Shown: piece after piece, positions 33,768 to 43,800 of the stretch
Layout of the letters: every line of letters begins with the position of its first letter
How positions within the stretch are numbered: position 1 is the stretch's first letter
The notes under the pieces: model-generated
What the model was told of the DNA's origin: nothing
The model's database searches: none
What the model saw: only the letters and a program-made list of their open reading frames with translations
Program-made: the position numbers and the translations under genes
DNA from: Psococerastis gibbosa
Taxonomy: Eukaryota > Arthropoda > Insecta > Psocodea > Psocidae
Length of the DNA stretch: 64,000 bases
Reading direction: 5' to 3'
NCBI GenBank assembly: GCA_963971405.1
Contig: OZ020492.1
Span: 12,512,151 to 12,576,150, forward strand

Positions 33768-34138
33768 TGAAAAATTTTATCCCGAGAGATCCTGTATATG
33801 TAAATGAGAACGGTCACGTGTATGCTGGTGAAATTGTAAATTTTGCAAATCGTCCTAGGTCATATAAAATAAAAACAGAGAGAGGAACTCTGGTGGAAAG
33901 AAACAGAAAATTCTTAACTAAGAATACAAGTTTAAAGGAAAATAAAGATTTCACCAACATGCAGGGTGATTATTACTCAAAAGGCAAAGAGCCAGAAAGT
34001 TCACCAAGACTAAGTGAACTGACTGCAAATAACGAACCGCCGGTAAATAATGAACTCATGGCAAATAATGAAACTCCGGTGTATAGTAGATACGGCAGGA
34101 AAATAAAAAGACCGGTTGTTTTGAATGATTATGTTTAA
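33767..34138 (+). CDS. Integrase C-terminal segment in a shifted frame
   Basis: 123 residues. The start ATG overlaps the pol stop as TAATG. The first 55 residues look like the SH3-like C-terminal domain of Ty3/Gypsy integrases: RDPVYVNENGHVYAGEIV, then PRSYKIKTERG and VERNRKFL (pattern of a sheet followed by R-S-Y-x-V-x-T-x-x-G and R-N-R). Related elements normally carry this domain at the end of pol, so a one- or two-base indel has probably split this copy. Re-initiation at TAATG is the alternative. The tail has a degenerate repeat (ANNEPPVNNELMANNETPV) and is hydrophilic. Confidence 0.6.
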   Translation: MKNFIPRDPVYVNENGHVYAGEIVNFANRPRSYKIKTERGTLVERNRKFLTKNTSLKENKDFTNMQGDYYSKGKEPESSPRLSELTANNEPPVNNELMANNETPVYSRYGRKIKRPVVLNDYV

Positions 34139-34618
34139 GAGTGTATTGTTATCAAATTTTTCTTGAATGCATTAATGGGTACATTTAGCTATTAGTTTTA
34201 GTACTATAGTAGTATTATTATTTTCATTAATTTCGTTTTCAGCGTCGGCAGTAGCGGAATATCGAAGGCGTTCTCTAAGAGACTGCAATTATTTTAGTTC
34301 CTTGTCTTTGCTGTATTCTTGTTCCTAATTGATTATGTTTTAAATAAAAGCAATGTTCAGCCTATGGTTATCTGTCGCGATAGTACACGGATTAAATGGG
34401 ACTTCTTAGGCAATGAAAGGCCAATACGATATTGAAATTGAGATTAGTAAAACGAGATACTCACGGATGATTTTGTTGTTCGCAACTGTGTGCTACACTT
34501 CATTTTGCCAGTTTGATGTTGAATTTTATCCGGAACCATCTTTCATTGCCTAAGATATTTCTAAGTTTCATCAAACTTACAAGACATCAGACTTGTGAAA
34601 AAAAGAGGACGGATTCTA

Positions 34619-34976
34619 CAATATAAAGTTTATAATTGCTTTTCGAATTATACATCGTGATGTAATAAGCCATGCCAATCTTGTTGGATTTGGTTTTATG
34701 GTACCGAAGTTTATTACGCAATAAAATTCTATATCTACACAATATCAAGTTTGTAATTGCCTTTCGAATCGTGATGTAATTATTGATGCCAATATTGTTG
34801 GATTTGATCTGTTAGTTCCGTACTGAAGTCTATCACGTAATTAAATTCTATACATATGCAATATAAAGTTTATAATTGCTTTTCGAAATAGAAATCGTGA
34901 AGTAGTGAGCCATGCCATTCTTGGTGGATTTGATCTGTTAGTACCCTATCGAAGTTTATCTCGTGATAAAATTCTT
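34619..34976. repeat. Three ~120-bp tandem units
   Basis: Units start CAATATAAAGTTTATAATTG, CAATATCAAGTTTGTAATTG and CAATATAAAGTTTATAATTG at 34619, 34740 and 34860. All pass through ATCGTGA, GATGCCA or CATGCCA, GTTGGATTTG and a final ATAAAATTCT. Confidence 0.85.
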
Positions 34977-35537
34977 GAAAGACAGCCTGGTTTTTAAATT
35001 TATTTATTTTGCTTTCCATTTCTGTAGCATATTTAAAATTTGGCCTGTGGAAACATCACTCTACGACAAAGCCAACTTATGAACCGAGCTGAAATCCTCG
35101 AGAACAAGAATGACTAGCAAACCGGCTTAATGCACGTCCACGATATGCCCTGGTAAAGTTAGGTAACCTGGTAAACCCTTCCTCGGGTCAGGACAAAACT
35201 GTTTGAAATGTAGTAGCCAATTCCGACAAGTGTATCTTGTCTGAGGAACTGAGGCCGAACCACTGCTAACACCTTTTTTGGAGTGGCAGCCAAGGTTTAA
35301 TTGAGTACATCTAGCACATTTAATGACTGGTCACAATCATGTCTATTTGAAATTTAAATAAAATCACTAACGAAACTTCCGGTGAGGGGACATTTATTCA
35401 TTATTATATTAAAAGTAATATCGTATTTTTTAAAACTTATGGTACATAAATCCAACACTGAACATTTCAGGATTTTTTTTTTAAACAAAATGCGGCGAAA
35501 AACTAGTGGTACTGCTATGATTATTGCACTGGGTAGG

Positions 35538-35815
35538 GTTTCATAAATGACATGAGAATGACAGCGTTCACGATAAATTAAATTTACATATCACTTCTGA
35601 ATTATCTCAGATTAATATGCATTGAAACAAATGACAACACAATTTGCCTGAACTTTTCAGGATTTTGTATAAAATAAAAAATAGTAAAATAAAATAAAGT
35701 TTCATAAATGACATGGGAATGACAGCGGTCACGACAAATTAAATTTCCATATCGGTTCTGAAACTGAAAAGATTAATATGCCTTGGTGCAAATGATAACA
35801 AAACAATTTGTAAAA
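35538..35815. repeat. Direct repeat, period 161
   Basis: GTTTCATAAATGACATG, then AATGACAGCG, then AAATTAAATTT occurs at 35538-35648 and 35699-35815. Confidence 0.8.
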
Positions 35816-37492
35816 AGTAGAAAAAAATCGAGCAACTAGCGACAGCTACAAGAATGTTATTTAATTGCTAGCAGCAGTCGATGAAAAATTTCTCCTGTGT
35901 TAAATTTGCAGTTCCCAGTGGTTCTGTGAAAACATTTACATAAAATTCAGGGCGACAGTACTGCTATTCAAATACGTTTTAGAGCTTAGTGAGACACCAT
36001 TAAAGGCTCCCATCACCACTTATTCATCTGGTAAATTACAATTGAAGAAAGCCGGTAGCTTGTAGAGCTACCTACTTGCGGCTAAAATTAAAAATTATAA
36101 AAATCAAAATGCAAAACCTTTTCAATGAAAACTCCATTTGCACCAAGTCACTAATAACAATCATATAATATGTTATCACCATGATGAGACAAAATTGAAA
36201 TTATGATTTTGTCCAAAAGATAAATATGAAATAGTAAAAGAAGCTTTTAAAAGAAGCCACCTGCTACCAAGCTTAGTTTTTCATTATTCAATAAAGGTTC
36301 AACATCGCATCAAGCCTCATTCAGCCTCAGCAACATCTAACATCAATTCTCAATCTCAATTCTCCTGACCATGGCCAAGGATTGCTGAAATACAGCTTAA
36401 AGCACAAAGTTATTCTATTTCAACATTTCTATTGCTAAAAATAAACAGAGAAGTAATTTTACTGTTAGGCCCTACTACTATTAATAACATTTATATAAAA
36501 CATAAGCAATTAGAAAAAAACCAAGGAAAAGTGGTCATTGTATCATCTACATGATTTAGCAAAATAAAATGTTTTATTTCTCTTGGTTTGAAACAACTAT
36601 GAAGAGCTGTAGCAGATGGCCACTAAATGTAGTTTGTTCAGTAGTAGTTAAGCCTTTGTTGCGTAGAGAACTGACAACGCTCTTAGCACCTTTTTAAGTG
36701 AAAAAGACTCAAGCTACCGATGAAGTCACAGCTGATAAATGTTAGTGGTTCAGATCAATAACATTATTGTAGGTATTTACATTGACTTTTTGTCACGTTT
36801 TCCTCTCATCTACATGAAATGCCGGTTGAGAACTGGTGGTTTTCTGTAATAAACTTTGGCTCTTGACAATTTATACTTTAATACTGTTATTTATATAGAA
36901 CTTCTTTATATTGAAGTTTTTATTACAGTACAAAAAAGAACGAATTATGTTATAATAATTCTTTAAAAACTAACAACAGTTGTGACTTCACAGACGTTCT
37001 ATTACATGATTATTACTTTTTTTAGTAATCTTATACGCCCCTCATATCCTATATTTCATAGGAACTTTAAGGCTAACAACATTGATGAAACATGCATTGC
37101 ATCCAAGTATTATGCAGGCATGGGCTGTCAAATAAGTAACATTATTTGAAACACAATGAGATGCATGGTGGATGTAAACAATTAAGAAGGAACGTCATCA
37201 TTACTAACTTATTATTTACACCTGCTAATCGCCAATTAGCAATAATAGTGATAACAAAAATTTAGATGACGTCAAGACGACCATTAAATCTAACAAATTT
37301 GACAGTACAGTAATACGACAATAAAGTACGACGATTAGTAAACATGAGAGGGGGAAATAGTCATTAAACAAGCACGGCTTCGCTCGGAGAAATTCGAGCC
37401 CAAGTATCAAATCGTCAACGACACATGTGCTGCAGGAGACAGAAAAAGGAGCTCCGTAACATCATCGTTTCCGTGTGACTGTGGGATGACAG

Positions 37493-37677
37493 TCACTCAA
37501 CGTCAATGTCTGGGATAAGAATATCTTCCTTGACGAAATTAGCACTGTCGATATCCGAAACCCGGGGGAGGCGCTTCGAGAGAGCGCTCAGTTTCCTCAA
37601 GAATTTCGCCCAAATAAGGCGGAATTCCTCCGTACCGGGCATGGACATTCTGCCGGAAGGCATTAGCCATCTGAAGC
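37493..37677 (-). other. Candidate terminal exon (possible end of the Unkempt transcript)
   Basis: A pyrimidine-rich stretch and GGCACTTTGCAG form a good acceptor ending at 37678 on the minus strand. The exon-like sequence after it is markedly richer in G+C than its flanks. Read in phase 0, which is what exon 11 of Unkempt requires, it gives 45 residues and a TAA. Read one base later it gives a 59-residue frame ending KEDILIPDIDVE and TGA. Neither contains the RING cysteines expected of Unkempt. It may be an alternative end, the last exon of another gene, or not an exon at all. Confidence 0.3.
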
Positions 37678-38168
37678 TGCAAAGTGCCAACAGTTTAAAT
37701 AAACAGGAAGGTGGGAATTTAAAAAAATCAGTGATCTTTTAGATCCTGTAATGGGTTGGAGCGAGATAGTGTTAATACCGAATTTAAATGGTTAAAATCA
37801 TAAATAATTTAAGTTAGTCTTTCTATTTAACGTAGTATAAGGAAAGCTTTGTGATGGTCGAAATTTTCCATTCCGAGATTTCAATGGATTTATACGTCTT
37901 GCGGTCCCAGGAATAAAAAAAAAAGTTTTTTACGTCATGTCTGCCTGTCCGTCGCTTTGCGGGCAAACTACTTGGTGGATTCGGATGAAATTTGGCATGT
38001 AGGTACACAAAAATCATACCTCATGACATTTTTATTTTGGGCTAACTCAGTTTTGGGGGTTTCACTCTTTAAAAAAACTGTTTGAAAACTGAAAGAAATC
38101 GGCTGCAATGATTTTCTTTAAATTCACATATATTGTAGTGGTTCATAATGCTTACAAAACGCAGTAGG

Positions 38169-40110
38169 CAGACAGGGTCCAGCTCGGCCTTAAAAGCAGT
38201 ATTTTGTTTGTTTACAGTTGGCGGATCCTGTCCGCGTGACCTGATTATTTCATAACAGATACTTGAGACTGCGCTAGTGTCGCGTTCCCGCCTTAACCAC
38301 CAAACAAACAAACTTTCATTTTATATTGATTTTATATTGTTTATTTGAATAATAAATAAATAAAGTATTAAATTTGTTCAGATTAACAATTTAGTTTTTA
38401 ATTAATTATTAAAAATAGTGCTGTTGAACACGTAGTAAAATACCGACGGGGTCCAGCTCGGCTTTGAAAGCAGTATTTTTGCTTGTTTACAGATGGCGGA
38501 TCCCTGCTTATTTCATAACAGATACATGAGACTGCGCTAGTTTCGCGTTTTCCGCCTTAACACGAAAATTTAAATGCCGGCCTGAATCCTTGTTACTGCG
38601 CATGTGTCAGGACTTGGTCCAATTGGCTCTACCCCTCCAACGAGGAAGGTGTACAACTTACAAGTTTCAGAATTTTAAAATATAGCCTAAAAGTAAAACA
38701 ACCAGCACTCATTTTTATCAATAGCTTTTCATGGTCCTTAAACGTTATTATAAGCCTAAATGCAACCAGTATGTACTGGATTTTGATCATAGCATACCTA
38801 CCTACCTATAGGTTTTACTTTTAGGCTATATTTTTAAATTCTGAAATTTTGACTTTATCAAATGGTCAATTGTTAGGTATTATTAATTATGACAGCTAAC
38901 TTAATTAGTTACTGTTTTGACTATTTTCCGTGAGAATCTACTGAATTGTTTTATATGTCGTGCATTATGGTTGGAAATGGAATAAATAGCCTAGGCTTTG
39001 CATAGTAACTGTTAAGTAACTATAATATAAGTATATATATAAGTAACTAGTTAAGTTAGCTGCCATAATTAATAATATCTAACAATTAACCATTAATTTT
39101 GATAAAGTCAAAGTTCCAGAATTTAAAAATATAGCCTAAAAGTAAAACCTATAGGTAAGTAGGTATGCAATGATCAAAATCTAGTACATATTGGTTGAAT
39201 TTAGGCTTATAATAACGTTTAAGGACCATGAAAAGCTATTGATAAAAATGAGTGCTGGAGGTTTTACTTTTAGGCTATATTTTAAAATTCTGGAACTTGT
39301 AAGTTGGACATAAATAATTGTATTGTATTGCATTGTACTGTGTGTTTCAATATAATTATTTATTCATTCATTAATTCATTCATTCACACCTTCCACGTTG
39401 GAGGGGTAGAGCCAATTGGAACAAGTCCTGACACATGCGCAATAACAAGGATTCAGGCCAGCATTTAAGTTTTCGTGCCAAACACCAAACAAACAAATTT
39501 TAAATCGATTTTATATTGTTTATTTAAATAATAAATAAATGCTCATTTAAATTTACATAATTTACAAAGTATTAAATTTGTTCAGATAAACAATTTAGTT
39601 GTTAATTAATTATTAACAATGGTGCTGTTGAACACGTAGTAAAATACAAACAAAAATGGCTGATCAACTAAGTTTGTTTTATTTTCAGATAAAATGTAGC
39701 CTGAAGTTTAAATAATGATCGTTGTTTATAATAAATATTATTAAATTTATGAAAATATTGAAGTTGCTTAGATAACCAATTTAATTGTAATTAATTATTA
39801 AAAACAGTGCTTTTGACTTTCCTTAGACAAGGTAGGGCGATGGCGGTTGCAGTCGTTGACTGTCCTCAGATAAAATATACACTTAAATTTGAGAAAGAAA
39901 TGGGTCCTTGTTTATAATAAATATATATAAAATTTATAAAAAAAATTAAATATGCTTAGATAAATAATTTAATTGTAATTAATTATTAAAAGCAGTGCTT
40001 TTGACTTTCGTATTCAGATTATATTTCATAACAGATCCTGTAGTTGGCGCTGCGGGCGGAAATACTGTGAGCGCTATCTACTGGACCATCTATTTACTTA
40101 TTTATCTAGG
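38169..40110. mobile_element. Composite insertion with 8-bp TSD GCAGTAGG
   Basis: The octamer GCAGTAGG flanks the segment at 38161-38168 and 40111-40118. Inside are diverged units of about 270 bp (GGGTCCAGCTCGGC at 38176 and 38453; GTGCTGTTGAACACGTAGTA near 38420 and 39621; related shorter units near 39750 and 39930). The second unit is broken by a foldback at 38561-39477. The ends have no visible inverted repeat and no protein is encoded. The duplication size fits hAT-like or other 8-bp-duplicating transposases. Confidence 0.7.
38561..39477. mobile_element. 917-bp foldback (long inverted repeat)
   Basis: The left arm CACGAAAATTTAAATG then CCTGAATCCTTGTTACTG is mirrored at the right end CAGCATTTAAGTTTTCGTG. 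Pairing continues through AATTGGCTCTACCCC, AATAGCTTTTCATGGTCC and TAGGTTTTACTTTTAGGC to a centre near 39010. Arms are about 400 bases each with small indels. Transcription would give a long RNA hairpin. It is inserted within a 270-bp unit of the surrounding composite element. Confidence 0.85.
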
Positions 40111-40663
40111 GCAGTAGGTCGCTTTCCCTTTGATAGTTTGGTTCTAGAGGTAAAAAATACAGAAAGACTCAATTTTCATGAAAAATGACTAAAAAATAAT
40201 TTTCCAGCGGCTCCTTTCTATCGATGCTTTTAAATATCAGGTATGTTTTATGTGAAAATTAGAGTAACAAAACCAAACAGGTTAGTTACCCAAAATAGGC
40301 TTTGTTTTTACAAAACATTATTCTTTGAAGAAATTATGGAAAATTCATTGCGTTCCCTGTCATTATTCCTGTGTTTTAATGTACAGTCTACCCGTTCTAG
40401 GCAATGCAATCGTCACATCGATCAATTCAGTGCTTTCTGCTTTGGGATAGGGGATGTCGAGGGAACCGAAATTTAACCACAGGAAAATTATTTACTATGG
40501 AAATGCTCATATTATCTATCTACAAATTGATGAATAGGAAAGTTTGTTCGGGTGAACTCGGGCTGGTTCTTTTATCAGCTAATGTTGCCTCCAAGTTTAA
40601 ATCAATATTCCTCTAAACAAATTACATGTTTAATAGGTGAGGATAGTAATGGAAATAACTCAC

Positions 40664-40825
40664 CTTTTCTAATGTGTCCAAATGCATTTGCATCTGAATT
40701 TGCAGAGTTTTCAGCGTGGCCATTGTCATATTCCTTAAATCTGATAACCCATGCGCCCGATGCAGAAATTGGTTCTTTTGCAATGATTCTATTTCTTTTT
40801 GCAAAAGTTTTGACTGGTTCAGGGC
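40664..40825 (-). CDS. unk: Unkempt exon 11, end of coiled coil
   Basis: Residues 521-574, ALNQSKLLQKEIESLQK to LQIQMQMHLDTLEK. The block DLRNMTMATLKTLQIQMQ corresponds to the conserved stretch just before the RING-like finger in the family. Acceptor AAACAG, donor GTGAGT in phase 0, so at least one more exon must follow at lower coordinates. Confidence 0.88.
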
Positions 40826-43800
40826 CTGTTTAAAGAAATTACAATTTGATAAGAATTAATAATAGAGACATTGCTTTTGTTATACTGATACAAGGCGAAA
40901 GAGGTGATGGAATAAACTGGTTGTTTAATTGTAATGAGAGGTAGTCATGGACTAAGTTTGTAAATTGCTAGTTTCGATTTTTCTGAATTCTGAAAGAAGT
41001 AGACCGTTAATTAAGAAGAATTATAAACAGAAATGCTCGGAAATAAATTCAAGCCAAAGAATTCTTATTACAGACTCAGATGAGTTACTAGTTAATCCAA
41101 ATATGGGGGCATAGGTGTTTATGCGGGGAAAAAATTAAACATTGCTGTTGTGTCTTGTTCTCAATTGGACTTAACCAGTAGACCATCTGATTTTATAATA
41201 AGAATTCATTCTACTCGGACTAAAATTAACATTTAAATTCTTATTAATTAGCAGCCTAATTCTCCACGCATGAATTTAACATTCGAAATTAGCCCTTTAT
41301 ATCCCGATCGCGTTGGGAAGACATTCTTTAGGCTTATTTTTTATATGTAAAATAGACATATTCGTCATGTTCAGGTTAAGAATAATTACATTAGTAGCAT
41401 AAATACATGTTTAATGAGATTGACTTGTGTATTATGCAATGATTTATTTTTAATTGGGGGAGAATTAAAACAACCTGACGCAGGACAGTCGGTCCGAATC
41501 CAAAGGAAGTGCTGTAGGGCTTTAGGGAGATTGAGTGACCAAGAAGACCAAGGAAGTAGTACAGACACCAAATAGAATACAATCTCAGAAAACTGTGACT
41601 GGAACCAAAGGAAGTGATGCAAGGCTTGATGGAGAGTGAGAGTACATGCTTCATCAGAAGAACAACCGCAGTCATTATTAAATTAAATAAGTAGGCAGAA
41701 ATGCGGGCATCCTAAATAACGTGCTGTCGACCCAAGTGATGGCTTTCAGTAAGAGTACAGTGATAAATTATAATATTGTTGTTCTCGATGGTGCGGCTGT
41801 AGTACAAGGTTAACAATACCGGTAGCTCGTATGCATTGTAAACAGAGAGTGGGAGGTGAGTCTGATAATTCGCAGCTGCAATGCCTTTATCAAAAAGTAC
41901 TGCGGTGTCAGAACCTGCGGTTGCACCTTCATTTGAGAATGGTGAAATGTTATGTATTTCCAATCGTTTTACATGTTATGGAGGGATGAAAGTTGACACA
42001 AGCTATAGAGAACAGAACCAGTGAATTTAAAAAGTGAGGATATATTGACAAATTCTGCGCATATCCTGGAGAGATCGTGCCCCTAATAAGGAGGTTTTGA
42101 GGCGAATGGTTACAGAAGCCGACTTGCTGCTAACGGTTAAATGACGGAAACTAAAATAATGGCAATGGAAACGGAACGCAAAAATGTCGCCTTCAGCATG
42201 GAATAATCCAAAGGAAGATGGAAGTACTGAGGGTCCGATGAAGAATTCATAAAAACATTCAAGCTTCCTCAAAACACTGAGTATGCGTCATAATAATTAA
42301 AACTTTGATTTGTTTACAAAATATTTCGAAATCACTGACATAAAGAAGAAAGGTGAAAATTTGCCTTAACGGAGGGTAGTTTGAACTGGAAAAGTTTGAT
42401 AGACTGTATGAAATCAAAAACTGTGGCAGATGATCCGGGACAACCACAATGAGGCGGAGATTGATTTTGTATAGGTAACTTGTTCATTATATAATTATGT
42501 AATAACCCTGCATATCGCAAGTTTAAGAAAAACATCTTGGTTGAAAAACCTAAGGCAGTGGTTTCGCAAGAGCACGACTTCCCTTTTCGGAGCAGCTGTC
42601 TCTAGGTTCAAATTGCCTTGCTGATCGCCAATCTTTGATTGAAGAGGCATTTAAAGAAGAACAGACCAAGGTGGAGATACAGAAATCTAAGTGAAGACTA
42701 TCTCAGGAAAGTGGGGCTGGAACCGTATAGCCTGAACAAGAAGGACAAGGTGTGTTCTCTTCGCAATGAGAAGTCCCTCTAAGATCTTTTATTAGTTCAG
42801 GGAAGCCAGCCCATGTCGTCCTGACTAGCGCTCTCATTGGACAATAATGACGTACATTGCGACAGCAGGCCATACGTACACGGGTACGCACGCAAGCTTT
42901 AGACCCAGCTGTCTAGAGTGCATCATTATTTTGCAATTGAGGAATATAGCATCACACCTGCGCGAGTAGAGTTATGGACGATGGTGACTATCGCCGATGT
43001 TAATTTCAGCATATCGCGTCTAATTTTAAAGAATAATAATAATTTTATAAGTCTTGGTGGTGGCGGTGGCATGCAGTGGCCATGGGATGCCACTTACCAA
43101 GACTTTACCAACGGCGGTGAGATCAGCCGCTTCGTATTACTTACTTCATCTCTTTGCTGTTTAATAGCTTTGGCAGCCCTAGCATGTTCTTCACAGTCCC
43201 GCCGAACCAAATTCATAGTTGCATGCGAAGCAATCAGCAAGGTTTCACAATTACTTGCGTGTTTTCTCACTTGCTGTAATTCCATTTGTAGCCTCTGCAC
43301 CTGAACCAATGATAATTCTCACGATGAAGTTAAAATTCACCAAAATAGAAAACCAAAGAATTTATTTTATAAATAAATAATAACAAGTTGTTGGTTAAAT
43401 ATGCTACTCAACAAGTAACCAGGAAACTGGCTTACCACAGGACTGTAAAATTGGTTTAGTCCTATACCAAGTAGCGACAAATACAGCATTGCAAAAATTG
43501 AGGAAAGTAAAGGGTTTCATGTTCGCGGATGATATGGCCATAGTAGTGGTAAGCAAGGAAATTAACGATATTATAGAAAAACAAATTGTAGAAATACAAA
43601 AAAGCTCACATGATATTGGGCTCACAATAAATTGCGCAAAGACGAAGATAATGCTATTAAGAAACAGGGGGCCGAAGTAATTACAACATAAGTTCAATAT
43701 TTGAAATCATCAGTTTTTGACAATGATAAAGAAATGGAAATGCAGTGATTACACAAAGGTGATTGAAGAGCATAAGTATCTGGGAATTTGGATAAATGGA

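Larger units (their letters stand above)
30056..34138 (+). mobile_element. Ty3/Gypsy retrotransposon, LTRs not found
   Basis: Gag, pol and a detached integrase C-terminus lie in order on the plus strand. TGGCGCTGCGGTTGA at 30056-30070 has the TGG start and the position expected of a tRNA primer-binding site. No direct repeat matching a pair of LTRs was found between 29900-30055 and 34140-34600, so LTRs are absent or too diverged to see. Reverse transcriptase before integrase assigns it to Ty3/Gypsy (Metaviridae). The lineage may be Mag-like, which is uncertain. Confidence 0.85.
34139..37490. other. Non-coding with short repeats
   Basis: No coding signal was recognised. A 15-bp inverted pair (CTTAGGCAATGAAAG at 34405-34419 and its complement at 34540-34554), three tandem units at 34619-34976 and a direct repeat at 35538-35815 are separate entries or findings. 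On the minus strand an AATAAA lies near 36920, a possible poly(A) signal for a transcript ending here. Confidence 0.4.
37822..40576 (+). repeat. Family B copy split by an insertion
   Basis: Family B reads from ACGTAGTATAAGGAAAGCTT to the octamer at 38161-38168, is interrupted for 1.94 kb, then resumes at 40111 with GCAGTAGGTCGCTTTCCC and runs to CTCGGGCTGGTTCTT. The two parts fit together exactly with one octamer, in the order seen in 15168-16205. Confidence 0.8.

Noticed and set aside
34240..34380. A 3' LTR of the Ty3/Gypsy element
   Set aside because: The segment looks LTR-like (AATAAA after a T-rich stretch), but nothing matching it was found upstream of gag.
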